A stretch of 64,000 nucleotides of DNA from Permianibacter fluminis. Lineage in GTDB: Bacteria > Pseudomonadota > Gammaproteobacteria > Enterobacterales > Permianibacteraceae. Both the position numbers and the translations under genes were made by a program. Shown here in pieces: positions 8,877 to 18,193 of the stretch. The stretch lies in the NCBI RefSeq assembly GCF_013179735.1, contig NZ_JABMEG010000001.1:3348001-3412000 (forward strand), written 5' to 3'. Under the pieces are notes generated by a model. It saw only the letters and a program-made list of their open reading frames with translations. It ran no database searches and was not told the origin of the DNA. Each line of letters opens with the position of its first letter. The first letter of the stretch is position 1.

Positions 8877-9095
8877 ATGAGCAGCGAGCAACAGAACAAT
8901 CCTTTGCATGGACTCACGCTGGAAGCCATTGTGGTGCGGCTGGTTGATCATTACGGCTGGCCGGGGCTTGCCAGCCGGGTCAATATCAACTGTTTCAAGA
9001 GTGATCCGTCGGTGAAATCCAGCCTGAAATTCTTGCGGCGGACGCCGTGGGCACGGGAACAGGTGGAGAATCTGTATCTAGCGACGTTTGGCTGA
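8877..9095 (+). CDS. VF530 family (DUF2132) DNA-binding-like protein
   Basis: The chosen start is the ATG at 8877 ([12 protein letters not shown]), giving 72 residues, the usual size of this family. The text [21 protein letters not shown], the [27 protein letters not shown] segment and the compact all-helical character match VF530/DUF2132, small proteins with a DNA-binding-like fold of unknown role. The frame extends upstream, but that part has no coding character. It is followed by a strong hairpin terminator and appears to be a single-gene unit. Confidence 0.8.
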   Translation: MSSEQQNNPLHGLTLEAIVVRLVDHYGWPGLASRVNINCFKSDPSVKSSLKFLRRTPWAREQVENLYLATFG

Positions 9096-9190
9096 TTGGC
9101 TGAGCAGTGAGCACCTCGCCGTTTTCGGAAAAGTCTTGGTTTTAAGAAGCACGACCATTCAAGCCACAATCGATGCAACCGACAGAAACC

Positions 9191-9219
9191 AAAACGCCAT
9201 CCGGACAGATGGCGTTTTT
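9191..9219. terminator. Bidirectional rho-independent terminator
   Basis: AAAACGCCATC and GATGGCGTTTTT form a perfect stem around CGGACA. A-runs on one side and T-runs on the other let it serve both the plus-strand VF530 gene and the minus-strand reductase that converge here. Confidence 0.85.
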
Positions 9220-9248
9220 GCTTTCAGATTGCCGACTAACAGCAGCGC

Positions 9249-11978
9249 TCAGTACACATCGCGCCGGTAGCGCCCCTGCTCCAGCAATTGACTGACCGCA
9301 TCACTGCCCAGCACGTCCAGAAGCACCTGCTCGACCGCCGGCGCCATGCCTTGGGCGCTGCCACAAACGTAGATGGCGGCGCCGGCTGCGACCTGCGATT
9401 TCAATCGTTCAGCCTGCTCTCGCAACACGTCCTGCACATGGATGCGCGCGGCCTGATCACGGGAGAAGGCCAGATCAACGTGCGCCAAGGTGCCATTGGC
9501 CTGCCACTGCGCAATCTCCTGCTGATAGTAAAAATCATGCTGGCGCGAGCGCTCACCAAAAATCAGCCAATGGCCTTTGCTGTTGGCCTGCTCGGCGGCA
9601 CGCAGGTGCGCGCGCAAGGATGAAAGGCCGGAACCGTTGCCGATCAACAGCAGCGGTCGCTGATAGTCCTCGCACTGAAAGCTCGGGTTACGACGGATCT
9701 GCAATTCCAGCTCCGCACCAACGCTCAGATGCTCGGTCAGCCAACCGGAACCCACACCGAGTGAACCGTCGGCGTGACGCTCCTGCCGCACCAGCAATTG
9801 CAGCGACGCATCGGCCGGAATCGAAGCGATGGAATAGCTGCGCGCTTGCAGCGGTTGCAATTGCTGGAGGATTTCCGCCGTTGGCAGCGCCCGCCACTGC
9901 TGCAGTTGGACTGCATCCGGGTATTCGCTGACGGCCAATTTTTGCACCAGTTCGCGGTCATCATCGCGTGCCAGCGCGCGCAGCAACTCGCGGACCCGGT
10001 TCGCGCTGTGCTGCGGCCAGACATCCACCAGATCACCGGCCTGCCAATCGAGTTTGCCATCGCTTGCCAGCGGCACCAGCTCGATATGGAACATCGGCGC
10101 GCCAAGGCTGCCGTGATTCAGCACACGACGCTGCTGCAAGCGCCAGGTTTCAGTCTTCGGTTGTTGCCAACTCCATTGCTGATCGCCGCCTGTAAGTTGT
10201 TGCAATTGTTGTTGCCACTTTGCAATGGCCGCCGGATCGCCTTTGTCCACCTCGACCGGGGCAAACAATGCGTGCGCGCCCTGCTTTTGCAACCACTGCT
10301 CGAGCAGGTGACCGAAGCCACAAAAGCGCTGGTATTGCCGATCCCCCAGCGCCAGCACGGCATAGCGCAGCGAGTTCAATGCGCCCACATCGCGCGACAA
10401 ACGCTTTTCAAAGGCACGAGCGGCATCGGGTGCTTCGCCGTCACCAAAGGTACTGACCACAAACAGCGCCTGGCTGAACGCCTGCAGACGTTCGCTGCTG
10501 ATGACGGCAAGCGGATGCACCTGCACCGGCACACCGGCGGCTTGCAAACTGCCGGCGGTCTGCCAGGCCAGTTGCTCGGCGTAACCGGTTTGGCTGGCGT
10601 ACGCGATCAGCAGCGGTGCGCTTTTTTCCCCGGCGGTATTACTGCTGGCATTCACGTCCGTGCTGGCGACGCTGATGCCGCGCGCCAGTTGGCGTGCGGC
10701 CTTTTTCTTGCCGCGCCGGTCCAGATACAACAGCCAACCGGTAATGGCGAACAGCGGCATCAACACACTGGCCAGCATCATCAGGATCAAACCGACAACA
10801 CCGAAGTAACCACCACTGTGCAGGGCAAAAATGCTGCGCATCAGTTTGGCGCCGGGCGCGAGCGCGTCGTAGCGCTCATGTTTCTGCACGGCAAGGCTGT
10901 CAACATCCAGCGTCAGGGTATTGCTGGCGCGCTGATGTGCCGGCTCGCGATCCAGATAGCGGAACTCCACTGCCCCACCCGACCGCTCCGGCAGCCGCAA
11001 CGTCACGCTGCGGTAACCGGCTGGCACTTCGCGTTCGAATACCTGCCACAGCAGCGCAAGTTGTTCGGCGTTGATCGGTGTCGGTGCGGATGGTTGTTGC
11101 CGCGTTTCGGTTGGTGTCGAATTTTGTGACGATTTGGCACCACGCTCGGCGTTTTCTCGATTGGCTTTTTCCAGCAAGACGTTCTGAGCAGAACCAACCG
11201 GCGATGGCGAATGCTGGGATGACGGCGGATTTGCGGACTGCACCGGGTTTGCCGGTGGCCCCTGATTGGCCGGTGGCGCCTGATTAACCGGCGTCGGGCG
11301 CGGCGCACCGGTCAGTTCAAACAGGCCGTCGCGATACCAGTCATAGGACCAATAAAGTCCGGTCAGCGCCGCCAGCAGATACAGCGGCAACACCCAGGTT
11401 CCGATCACCGAATGCAGATCCCAGAGAAACGAGCGCCCGGTACGGGCCCAAGAAAATTTCAGCCAGGCCCGCCAATTGCCCTTGTCGCGCGGCCAGCGCA
11501 GATACAGACCTGACAGCGCCAACACCAACAAGGCAACGGTGCTGGCTCCGACGATTTGCTTGCCGACATCACCCGCGGCAAGCCGACGATGCAGATCTTC
11601 AGCAAGGTGCAAAACCCCTTCGCCACGTTCCGGTTTGCCGAGCAGCGCGCCGGTGTACGGATTCTGGTAGACCCACTCGCCGCGTCGACCACCGGCGAAC
11701 CCCACCTGGCCGGCTGCTGCCGGGTCGCTTTCGCGAGTCAGGCCAATGACGGTTTTTTCCGGTGCGGCCAACTGGGCGCGACGGATCAATTCGACTGCAC
11801 TCAATGGCCGGCCCGCACCCGGCTCCACCGTCATGACCGCCGGGTTCAGCAGCCGCAGGATGTCCTGCTCGAATGACAGCATGGCGCCGGTGAGGCCCAC
11901 CAGCGCCAGCACCACGCCGGCGCTAATGCCAAGCAGCCAGTGGGTTTGAAACCAGAGTTTTTTGAACATTGCAGCCAA
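9249..11978 (-). CDS. PepSY-TM / flavodoxin / FAD-NADPH reductase fusion (putative ferric reductase)
   Basis: The protein has 909 residues. Residues 1-430 form a PepSY-associated membrane module with about four spans (WLLGISAGVVLALVGLTGAML near the start) and a Pro/Gln/Asn-rich insert around 225-300. A flavodoxin domain follows (about 450-590, LLIAYASQTGYAEQLAWQTA), then a cytochrome-P450-reductase-like FAD/NADPH module with RSYSIAS, GNGSGLSSLRAHLR and YVCGSAQGM, ending in tyrosine. Electrons would pass from NADPH through FAD and FMN to the membrane module. Such fusions are common near siderophore uptake genes and are thought to reduce ferric siderophores. A Fur box lies 43 bases upstream of the first ATG. 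Confidence 0.85.
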   Translation of the reverse strand: MAAMFKKLWFQTHWLLGISAGVVLALVGLTGAMLSFEQDILRLLNPAVMTVEPGAGRPLSAVELIRRAQLAAPEKTVIGLTRESDPAAAGQVGFAGGRRGEWVYQNPYTGALLGKPERGEGVLHLAEDLHRRLAAGDVGKQIVGASTVALLVLALSGLYLRWPRDKGNWRAWLKFSWARTGRSFLWDLHSVIGTWVLPLYLLAALTGLYWSYDWYRDGLFELTGAPRPTPVNQAPPANQGPPANPVQSANPPSSQHSPSPVGSAQNVLLEKANRENAERGAKSSQNSTPTETRQQPSAPTPINAEQLALLWQVFEREVPAGYRSVTLRLPERSGGAVEFRYLDREPAHQRASNTLTLDVDSLAVQKHERYDALAPGAKLMRSIFALHSGGYFGVVGLILMMLASVLMPLFAITGWLLYLDRRGKKKAARQLARGISVASTDVNASSNTAGEKSAPLLIAYASQTGYAEQLAWQTAGSLQAAGVPVQVHPLAVISSERLQAFSQALFVVSTFGDGEAPDAARAFEKRLSRDVGALNSLRYAVLALGDRQYQRFCGFGHLLEQWLQKQGAHALFAPVEVDKGDPAAIAKWQQQLQQLTGGDQQWSWQQPKTETWRLQQRRVLNHGSLGAPMFHIELVPLASDGKLDWQAGDLVDVWPQHSANRVRELLRALARDDDRELVQKLAVSEYPDAVQLQQWRALPTAEILQQLQPLQARSYSIASIPADASLQLLVRQERHADGSLGVGSGWLTEHLSVGAELELQIRRNPSFQCEDYQRPLLLIGNGSGLSSLRAHLRAAEQANSKGHWLIFGERSRQHDFYYQQEIAQWQANGTLAHVDLAFSRDQAARIHVQDVLREQAERLKSQVAAGAAIYVCGSAQGMAPAVEQVLLDVLGSDAVSQLLEQGRYRRDVY

Positions 11979-12020
11979 TCCGGGCTGGCGGCTAACGGCC
12001 GCCGAAAGAGAAATATTCGC

Positions 12021-12043
12021 TAATGATACTAATTCTCATTATT
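12021..12043. promoter_or_regulatory. Fur box between reductase and a short divergent unit
   Basis: TAATGATACTAATTCTCATTA is a good palindromic match to the Fur consensus and lies 43 bases from the reductase start. Being symmetric, it could also control the short plus-strand transcript unit beside it (12073-12192). Confidence 0.75.
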
Positions 12044-12072
12044 GCCGAAAAGGGCCGAATCGAGGAGGAATC

Positions 12073-12138
12073 ATGAAGCGCGAAGATGCCCAGCTCTGTT
12101 GTGATCGGGCTGCAAGCCGCGCCCTGGCTGAAAAATAG
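12073..12138 (+). CDS. Possible 21-aa leader ORF or part of a Fur-controlled small RNA
   Basis: A GAGGAGG Shine-Dalgarno stands at ideal distance before the ATG at 12073, opening a 21-codon frame (MKREDAQLCCDRAASRALAEK) that ends with TAG. A Fur box lies 30 bases upstream and a rho-independent terminator 27 bases downstream, so box, short transcript and terminator span only about 150 bases. That layout fits a Fur-repressed small RNA or small-protein gene divergent from the reductase. The terminator also serves the gene on the other strand, which weakens the case. Confidence 0.3.
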   Translation: MKREDAQLCCDRAASRALAEK

Positions 12139-12164
12139 CTTTTGACTGCCGATGCGTGGACAGC

Positions 12165-12192
12165 AAAACGCCCACCGAAGTGGGCGTCTTTT
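12165..12192. terminator. Bidirectional terminator
   Basis: AAAACGCCCAC and GTGGGCGTCTTTT pair around CGAA. On the minus strand it terminates the HDOD-domain gene that ends at 12224; on the plus strand it would end any transcript starting at the Fur box near 12030. Confidence 0.8.
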
Positions 12193-12223
12193 AACTTGCG
12201 GCAAGGCCGGATTTAGCGAAGCT

Positions 12224-13540
12224 TCAAGCTGCCAGCTCGGGCGCCCGGCCGGTTTCCGCCTGTGCCCGGGCAATGCGAATCATCGCCATGCTGCGGGTCG
12301 GCGTCAGCTCACCGCGAGCAACACGTTGGAAGGCCGGCACCGTGTGCATGGGCGGCACGGCCCGCGCCCGTGCGGTACCGATGGCGCAGTGCAGTTGAGC
12401 CAGAATGACCAGATCGGCGTAGTCGGCACTGGTTTCGCCATCGCTGCCGTGGTCACGTTCCCAGTCATCCGAGACGGTGGCCGCGGTGACGATTTCGCCA
12501 TTGAGGCCGTATTCGCGCAGCAGGGTGGCGCCGAGCAAAGGCCGAACCCGGGTCAGACAGCTTTCCAGCCGCGGGCCATCCAGACTGAGCTCCGGGTAGG
12601 CGCCGGCATAGGTCAGCGCGGCGATTTCACCGGCCGCGTGCAGCAGGCCGACCAGATAGGCCCGCGCGGCCAACAGGCCGGGGGTGAACTCGGATAACTG
12701 GGCACACAGGTAGGCCACTTCGCGGCTCTGGCGAACGGCCGTGGCGAACCGGCCGGCGACAGCCGAATACCGGTCCGGCACTTGTTCGGACGAGGTAAAC
12801 AGATGCAGCAAGCGGCGACTGGTATCGACGCCAAGCCGCGCCACCGCTTCAAAACAGCTTTGAACCGCGACCGGTGCGTTCATGAACGGATGGTTGGCGG
12901 CACCGATGAGCCGCAAGGCCACCGACGGCTCGATCATCGCTGCCTGTGCCAGCTGCACCATGCCAATCTGCGGATGCTGAATCAGCGCCCGGATACTGGC
13001 AGCGCCGGCCCGGGTCACCGGCAGCCGGACATTCTGGCGTGGCAAATCAATCAGCAAGGCGGCAAACAGCCGATCATCATCCTCGCTCAGATCGAGCTCC
13101 ATCTCCTCGACCTGATAGGGCACCCGCTCGTGTTCGGGCAGGATTTCCATCAGTGAGTACGGCAGCAGCAAGACCTTGGCGCTGCTTTCGGCAACGACGC
13201 GGAACTGCCGCGGCCGCAGCTGGGCAACGCCGCCGAGGGCATTGGCCGCACCGGCGCTCATCCGGCGCACGGCGCCATCGCGGGCGATCAGGGCCAGATC
13301 GCCTTCAAGCAGGAAAATGTCATCGGTATCGGTTTCGCCGATAGCCGCGAGCTCCATGCCGCGCCGCACATCGAACAAGCGTGCCTGACGCGACAGCAGC
13401 AGCAGTTCAAGCGCACTGAGCCGGCGAAAAGGCAGGAAACGGGTAAGCAGCTGAGGATCGACCGCCGAGGCCGCGGGCTTTTGCGAGCTGGCGGCAGCTG
13501 GTCGAATGCGATTGAAACCGGGATCTGACTGAAAACTCAT
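12224..13540 (-). CDS. Cyclic-nucleotide-binding / HDOD domain regulator
   Basis: The start was placed at the ATG at 13540 (MSFQSDPGF), giving 438 residues; an upstream in-frame ATG at 13552 is less well spaced from AAGG. Residues about 25-150 look like a cNMP-binding (CAP effector) fold, with FLLEGDLALIARDGAVRR as the beta-roll part. Residues about 160-360 form an HDOD domain (helical, HD-related, with VQSCFEAVARLGVDTSRRLL). HDOD proteins are signalling adaptors in proteobacterial regulation, motility and stress responses; the output of this one is unknown. The gene stands alone between two terminators. Confidence 0.75.
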   Translation of the reverse strand: MSFQSDPGFNRIRPAAASSQKPAASAVDPQLLTRFLPFRRLSALELLLLSRQARLFDVRRGMELAAIGETDTDDIFLLEGDLALIARDGAVRRMSAGAANALGGVAQLRPRQFRVVAESSAKVLLLPYSLMEILPEHERVPYQVEEMELDLSEDDDRLFAALLIDLPRQNVRLPVTRAGAASIRALIQHPQIGMVQLAQAAMIEPSVALRLIGAANHPFMNAPVAVQSCFEAVARLGVDTSRRLLHLFTSSEQVPDRYSAVAGRFATAVRQSREVAYLCAQLSEFTPGLLAARAYLVGLLHAAGEIAALTYAGAYPELSLDGPRLESCLTRVRPLLGATLLREYGLNGEIVTAATVSDDWERDHGSDGETSADYADLVILAQLHCAIGTARARAVPPMHTVPAFQRVARGELTPTRSMAMIRIARAQAETGRAPELAA

Positions 13541-13664
13541 CGCCGAAGACATCCTTGTTACGACGTACGCGGCCAGCATACTGCAACGACCGGCTGGTTT
13601 CAAATTTGTGACCGGTGGCACGGCAAAGCCACCCTGCCGGGTCTAGTGAAAATTCTGGCAAAGC

Positions 13665-13690
13665 AAAACGCCGGCATCAGCCGGCGTTTT
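13665..13690. terminator. Terminator of the spu/pot operon
   Basis: AAAACGCCGGC and GCCGGCGTTTT form a perfect stem with an ATCA loop, 24 bases downstream of the potI stop on the minus strand. Confidence 0.85.
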
Positions 13691-13713
13691 GTGGTGTGAG
13701 AACAACCGCGCCC

Positions 13714-14577
13714 TCAGCCGGAGCTGACCTGATGCTGGCCTTCGGCAACCGCCTGCTCCATTTCCCGTTCGCGCTTCTTCTCCATGCGGTACATCAGCAC
13801 GCCGGCAACCGTCACCGCGATGGTGACAATGGAAATGATCAGCGTCGCCAGCGCGTTGATCTTGGGGCTGACGCCGAGCCGCACGGACGAGAACACAATC
13901 ATCGGCAGCGTCGTGGAACCGGGGCCAGCGACAAAGCTGGAAATCACCAGGTCATCCACTGACAGCGTGAACGCCAGCAACCAGCCCGATACCAGTGCCG
14001 GTGCGATGATCGGCAGCGTGATCACAAAAAACACTTTCCACGGCGGCGCGCCGAGATCCTGCGCCGCCTCTTCCACCGATTGATCCATCTCGCGCAGTCG
14101 CGACGCCACCACCACCGTGGTGAACGCGCTGGAGAACGTCACGTGGGCAAACCAGAGTGTGCTGAAGCCGCGACCATCCGGCCAGCCAATGGCGTGTTCC
14201 ATTGAAACGAACAGCAGCAGCAGCGACAGACCGGTGATCACTTCTGGCATCACCAGCGGCGCCGTCATCAGTGCGGAGAAGAACGTCTTGCCGCGGAAGC
14301 GCCCCATCCGGGTCAACACCACCGCCGCCATGGTGCCGATCACAACCGCCGTCGATGCCGACACGAACGCGAGCTTCAAACTCATGATCGCACCGGACAG
14401 CATGTGCCGGTCCTTGAACAGCTCGCCATACCATTTGACCGAGAATCCGGACCAGACGGTCACCAGCCGGTTTTCGTTGAACGAATAGACGATCAACAAG
14501 AACATCGGCACATACAGAAAAGCGAACGCGAACGCGAGCCAGACCCACGACGCCAGCGAATTCTTGTTGGCGTTCAT
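13714..14577 (-). CDS. potI: Polyamine ABC transporter permease PotI (SpuH)
   Basis: The start is the ATG at 14577 (MNANKNSLASWVWL), overlapping the potH stop by four bases (ATGA); this gives 287 residues. Six membrane spans are visible, and the inner-membrane permease signature EEAAQDLGAPPWKVFFVITLPIIAPAL contains the EAA loop that docks on the ATPase. A charged tail (KKREREMEQ) ends the protein. With PotH it forms the membrane channel for putrescine or spermidine. It is the last gene of the spuABCD-potGHI operon and is followed by a terminator. Confidence 0.92.
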   Translation of the reverse strand: MNANKNSLASWVWLAFAFAFLYVPMFLLIVYSFNENRLVTVWSGFSVKWYGELFKDRHMLSGAIMSLKLAFVSASTAVVIGTMAAVVLTRMGRFRGKTFFSALMTAPLVMPEVITGLSLLLLFVSMEHAIGWPDGRGFSTLWFAHVTFSSAFTTVVVASRLREMDQSVEEAAQDLGAPPWKVFFVITLPIIAPALVSGWLLAFTLSVDDLVISSFVAGPGSTTLPMIVFSSVRLGVSPKINALATLIISIVTIAVTVAGVLMYRMEKKREREMEQAVAEGQHQVSSG

Positions 14578-15491
14578 TGGTTGGCCTCCAGTTCCTTGGC
14601 TTGGATGCGCTGGAAGATGGTGATTGGCGCAATCAGGACCACCAGCATCGTGATTGCCACCGCCGACGCCACTGGCCAATCACGGTTGTTGAAGAACTCT
14701 TGCCAGAGCACCTTGCCGATCATCAATTGATCCGGGCCGCCCAGAATTTCCGGGATCACGAATTCACCGACCGCCGGAATGAATACCAGCATGGCGCCAG
14801 CGATGATGCCGTTTTTCGACAACGGAACCGTGATCTTCCAGAACGCGGTCCAGCGGTTGGCACCGAGATCGGCCGCTGCTTCCAGCAACGTCGGATCGTG
14901 CTTGACCAGATTGGTATACAGCGGCAACACCATGAACGGCAGATAGGCGTAGACAATGCCGACATAAACCGCGAAATCGGTTTGCATCATCTGGATCGGC
15001 GTATCGATGATGCCGGTCCAAATCAGGAAGTTGTTGATGAAACCGTTGTTCTTCAGCAAACCAATCCAGGCATAAATGCGGATTAGCAGACTGGTCCATG
15101 ACGGCAGAATCACCAGCATCAGCAAGACTTGCCGCATCGCCCCGGGCGCGCGGGCAATCGCGTATGCGACCGGATAGCCGATCATCAGCGCCAGCATGGT
15201 CGACACCGCCGCCATTTTCAGCGAGCCGAGATAAGCGTTGATGTAGAGCAGATCATCGAGATCAAACAAGCGGGTGTAGTTCTTGGTCAACAGCTCGATA
15301 TTGCCAGCGACATCGTATTCAAAGCTGACCGGCGGCATCGCCACCGCCGGCTTCATGAACGAGATCACGAACACAATGGCGAACGGAATGAAAAAGAACA
15401 GGAACATCCACAGGTAAGGCGCGCTGATCACAAACCAGCGCGGCTGCGGCAGCAGACGCTTCAGCAGTGATGGTTTCGTCAGCGAAGTCAT
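14574..15491 (-). CDS. potH: Polyamine ABC transporter permease PotH (SpuG)
   Basis: The protein has 305 residues with six membrane spans, the first at about residues 22-45 (APYLWMFLFFFIPFAIVFVIS). The EAA loop reads LLEAAADLGANRWTAFWKITVPLSKNG. It pairs with PotI in the inner membrane to carry polyamines delivered by the binding protein. Four-base overlaps link it to both potG upstream and potI downstream, showing tight translational coupling. Confidence 0.93.
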   Translation of the reverse strand: MTSLTKPSLLKRLLPQPRWFVISAPYLWMFLFFFIPFAIVFVISFMKPAVAMPPVSFEYDVAGNIELLTKNYTRLFDLDDLLYINAYLGSLKMAAVSTMLALMIGYPVAYAIARAPGAMRQVLLMLVILPSWTSLLIRIYAWIGLLKNNGFINNFLIWTGIIDTPIQMMQTDFAVYVGIVYAYLPFMVLPLYTNLVKHDPTLLEAAADLGANRWTAFWKITVPLSKNGIIAGAMLVFIPAVGEFVIPEILGGPDQLMIGKVLWQEFFNNRDWPVASAVAITMLVVLIAPITIFQRIQAKELEANQ

Positions 15492-16642
15492 ATTGGCAGC
15501 ACCACAATGCTTTCCGGCGCCCAGCTGACATAGACCTCGTCATCCCAGGTCGGCCGCTCACTGACGTCACGATCAAAGTTGGAGGCATTGGCCAGAATCT
15601 TTTTACCGCTCTCCAGCCGCACGTGATACACCGAGTGGCTGCCGAAATAGGCAATGTTCATGACCTTGCCGCGCGATACGTTATGTTCCTGGCTGGGCTT
15701 AGCCTTGGTCACATCGATTTTTTCCGGCCGTACCGCCGCCCACAGGGTTTGCCCCGGTTGCCCGGTAATGCCGTGATTCAGATAAATTCGGGTGGGCAGA
15801 TCGGCCGTTTCGACTTCGCAGTGATCCGGCTCGTCAACCACCAATTTGCCTTCAAACATGTTGATGGAACCGATGAATTCAGCGCTGAACCGGCAGTTCG
15901 GTGTTTCATAGACCTGCGCCGGTGCACCCACTTGCAGAATGCGGCCTTTGCTCATGACGCCGATGCGCGAGGCCATGGTCATCGCCTCTTCCTGATCATG
16001 GGTCACCATGACACAGGTCACGCCGACTTTCTCGATAATGTCGACCAGCTCCAGCTGCATGCGTTCACGCAGCTTTTTGTCGAGTGCGCCCATCGGTTCA
16101 TCGAGCAGCAACAGCTTCGGCCGCTTGGACAGCGAACGCGCCAGGGCAACGCGCTGCTTCTGGCCACCGGACAATTGGTGCGGTTTGCGCTTGGCGTACG
16201 GGCTCATGTCGACCAGCTTGAGCATTTCTTCGACGCGCGCAGTAATCTGATCTTTCGGCAGACCATCCTGCTTCAAGCCGAAGGCAACGTTGTCGGCCAC
16301 GGTCATGTGCGGGAACAGGGCATACGACTGAAACATCATGTTGGTCGGACGCTGATAGGACGGGATCTTGGCCATGTCCTGACCATCGATGGTGATGCGC
16401 CCCTCGGTCGGCTTTTCAAAACCAGCCAGCATGCGCAGCAGCGTTGACTTGCCGCAACCCGAACTCCCCAGCAGGGCGAAAATTTCACCTTTGCGTATCG
16501 ACAGATCGACACTGTCTACCGCGGTGAAATCGCCAAAGACCTTCGTGACCTTTTCGATTTTGACGTAATTTTCGTCGGTCGTTGGTTTGGCTGTTGTTGG
16601 GTTGCCCATTGCCGGGTTGGCCGGTTTTTCGACTGCCGCCAT
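15488..16642 (-). CDS. potG: Polyamine ABC transporter ATP-binding protein PotG (SpuF)
   Basis: The protein has 384 residues. It shows Walker A (GSSGCGKST), the ABC signature LSGGQKQRVALARSL, Walker B LLLLDEPMGALD and the switch histidine in VTHDQEEAM. The C-terminal 120 residues form the TOBE-type regulatory domain typical of the spermidine/putrescine subfamily. The first 25 residues are a Pro/Thr/Ala-rich extension absent from many homologues. It hydrolyses ATP to drive uptake through PotH/PotI. It is separated from potF by 232 bases containing a hairpin, which may lower expression relative to the binding protein. Confidence 0.93.
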   Translation of the reverse strand: MAAVEKPANPAMGNPTTAKPTTDENYVKIEKVTKVFGDFTAVDSVDLSIRKGEIFALLGSSGCGKSTLLRMLAGFEKPTEGRITIDGQDMAKIPSYQRPTNMMFQSYALFPHMTVADNVAFGLKQDGLPKDQITARVEEMLKLVDMSPYAKRKPHQLSGGQKQRVALARSLSKRPKLLLLDEPMGALDKKLRERMQLELVDIIEKVGVTCVMVTHDQEEAMTMASRIGVMSKGRILQVGAPAQVYETPNCRFSAEFIGSINMFEGKLVVDEPDHCEVETADLPTRIYLNHGITGQPGQTLWAAVRPEKIDVTKAKPSQEHNVSRGKVMNIAYFGSHSVYHVRLESGKKILANASNFDRDVSERPTWDDEVYVSWAPESIVVLPI

Positions 16643-16833
16643 GATGACTCCAAATTTTTTTCATGCTTAGCGCATGTCTAGTGCGTATTTGGCGCGTGTT
16701 GCGCGCGTGCCGAATGCACCCGATCAAACCAGTTCGGGACAACGGCGATAACTGCCTGAGCGAAAAATGGCCGCACGGTCAGACATTGCTCAACCCAACC
16801 GTGCGGAACAAAAACTAAACAGCGACTGAAAAG

Positions 16834-16862
16834 AGGCCCCAATCAGCCTGCCGATCGGGGCA
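16834..16862 (-). terminator. Intra-operon hairpin after potF (possible attenuator)
   Basis: On the minus strand GCCCCGAT and ATTGGGGC pair around an inner stem-loop and are followed by CTCTTTT. Located just after the potF stop and before potG, it probably terminates or pauses part of the transcripts, giving excess binding protein. The rest of the 16643-16874 gap shows no gene. Confidence 0.45.
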
Positions 16863-16874
16863 GGTGCAGATAGT

Positions 16875-18020
16875 TTACTGACCGGTCTTGATCTTGGTCC
16901 AGACACGGGTCATGACCCGCTCGGTTTCTGCCGGCATGACTTTCAGCGTCCAAAGCTTGGCCATGGTGGCTTCGTTCGGGTAGATCGACGGATTGTTTTT
17001 CACTTCATCCGCGACTTGCGCCAGCGAGGCCGCGTTGCCGTTAGCGTATTGAACGTAGTTGCTGATCTTCGCGATCACGTCCGGACGCAGCAGGTAGTTG
17101 ATGAACGCATGAGCGTTGTCAACGTTCTTGGCATCCTTCGGAATGGCCAGCATGTCGAACCACATTTCGGTGCCTTCTTTCGGAATGCTGAAGGCAATTT
17201 CAACGCCGTTGTTGGCTTCGCCAGCGCGCGCTTGCGCCTGGAACACGTCACCCGACCAACCGACCGCGACGCAGATGTCACCGTTGGCCAGATCGTTGAT
17301 GTATTGCGAGCTGTGGAAATAGGTAATGAACGGACGGATTTTTTCCAGCAGCGGTTGGGCCGCTTCGGTGTAATCGGTCTCAACGGTGGAATCTTGCTGC
17401 TTGCCCAGATAGTTCAGGACCGGCGGCAGAATTTCCGATTGGGCGTCCAGGAACGCCACACCGCAGGCTTTCAGCTTGCTGATGTTTTCCGGCTTGAACA
17501 CCAGATCCCAGGAATCGACCGGCGCGTTTTCGCCGAGCACTTCCTTGACCTTCTTGACGTTGTAACCGATACCGGTGGTGCCCCACAGGTAGGGCAGCGC
17601 GTATTGGTTACCCGGATCGTAGTTTTCCAGCCGCTTCATCAGCGCCGGATCCAGATTGCCCCAGTTGGTCAGCTTGCTCTTGTCGAGCGGCTGGAATACA
17701 CCAGCCTGGATTTGCCGGCCGAGGAAAGAGCCCGACGGCACCACAACATCGAAACCGGTGCTGCCGGCCAACAGCTTGGCTTCGACGACTTCGTTGCTGT
17801 CGAACACGTCATAGACGACCTTGATGCCGGTTTCTTTTTCGAAATCTGCCAGCACGGTGTCATCGATGTAGTCGCTCCAGTTATAAACATGGACGACTTT
17901 CTCTTCAGACGACGCTGCCGGCGCCTGAGCCTGTTCGGTCGGAGCCGGTTCCTCGCTGCAGGCCATCAGGCCCAGCGCGGCCAGCACGGCTACACCTAGA
18001 GTGAGCTTCTGCTTTGCCAT
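16875..18020 (-). CDS. potF: Putrescine/polyamine-binding protein PotF/SpuD
   Basis: The protein has 381 residues. The signal peptide ends at a lipobox-like LMAC (residues 18-21), so it is probably a membrane-tethered lipoprotein, unlike E. coli PotF. The mature part begins [22 protein letters not shown], the hallmark of PotD/PotF/SpuD binding proteins, and contains [15 protein letters not shown] and [11 protein letters not shown]. It captures polyamines in the periplasm for PotGHI. Only one binding protein is present, whereas P. aeruginosa has two (SpuD and SpuE), so its specificity cannot be read from context. Confidence 0.92.
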   Translation of the reverse strand: MAKQKLTLGVAVLAALGLMACSEEPAPTEQAQAPAASSEEKVVHVYNWSDYIDDTVLADFEKETGIKVVYDVFDSNEVVEAKLLAGSTGFDVVVPSGSFLGRQIQAGVFQPLDKSKLTNWGNLDPALMKRLENYDPGNQYALPYLWGTTGIGYNVKKVKEVLGENAPVDSWDLVFKPENISKLKACGVAFLDAQSEILPPVLNYLGKQQDSTVETDYTEAAQPLLEKIRPFITYFHSSQYINDLANGDICVAVGWSGDVFQAQARAGEANNGVEIAFSIPKEGTEMWFDMLAIPKDAKNVDNAHAFINYLLRPDVIAKISNYVQYANGNAASLAQVADEVKNNPSIYPNEATMAKLWTLKVMPAETERVMTRVWTKIKTGQ

Positions 18021-18193
18021 TGTTGTTTCCCCTCAGTGGAACGCGCCGCTACGGACGGCTGCGCGTTGGTTATGCCCCTTGCCTTCCATCCCGCCGGTTT
18101 GGCCGGCACGACGAAAGTCGCGCAAACCATAACAGCAGAACGCCGAGATTTACAGAGCCAATTTACAGATGAGCCGGACCGGTTCACGGCCCG

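Noticed and set aside
9774-11129. 451-codon plus-strand frame inside the reductase region
   Set aside because: Antisense shadow of a gene with unmistakable flavodoxin and FAD/NADPH motifs.
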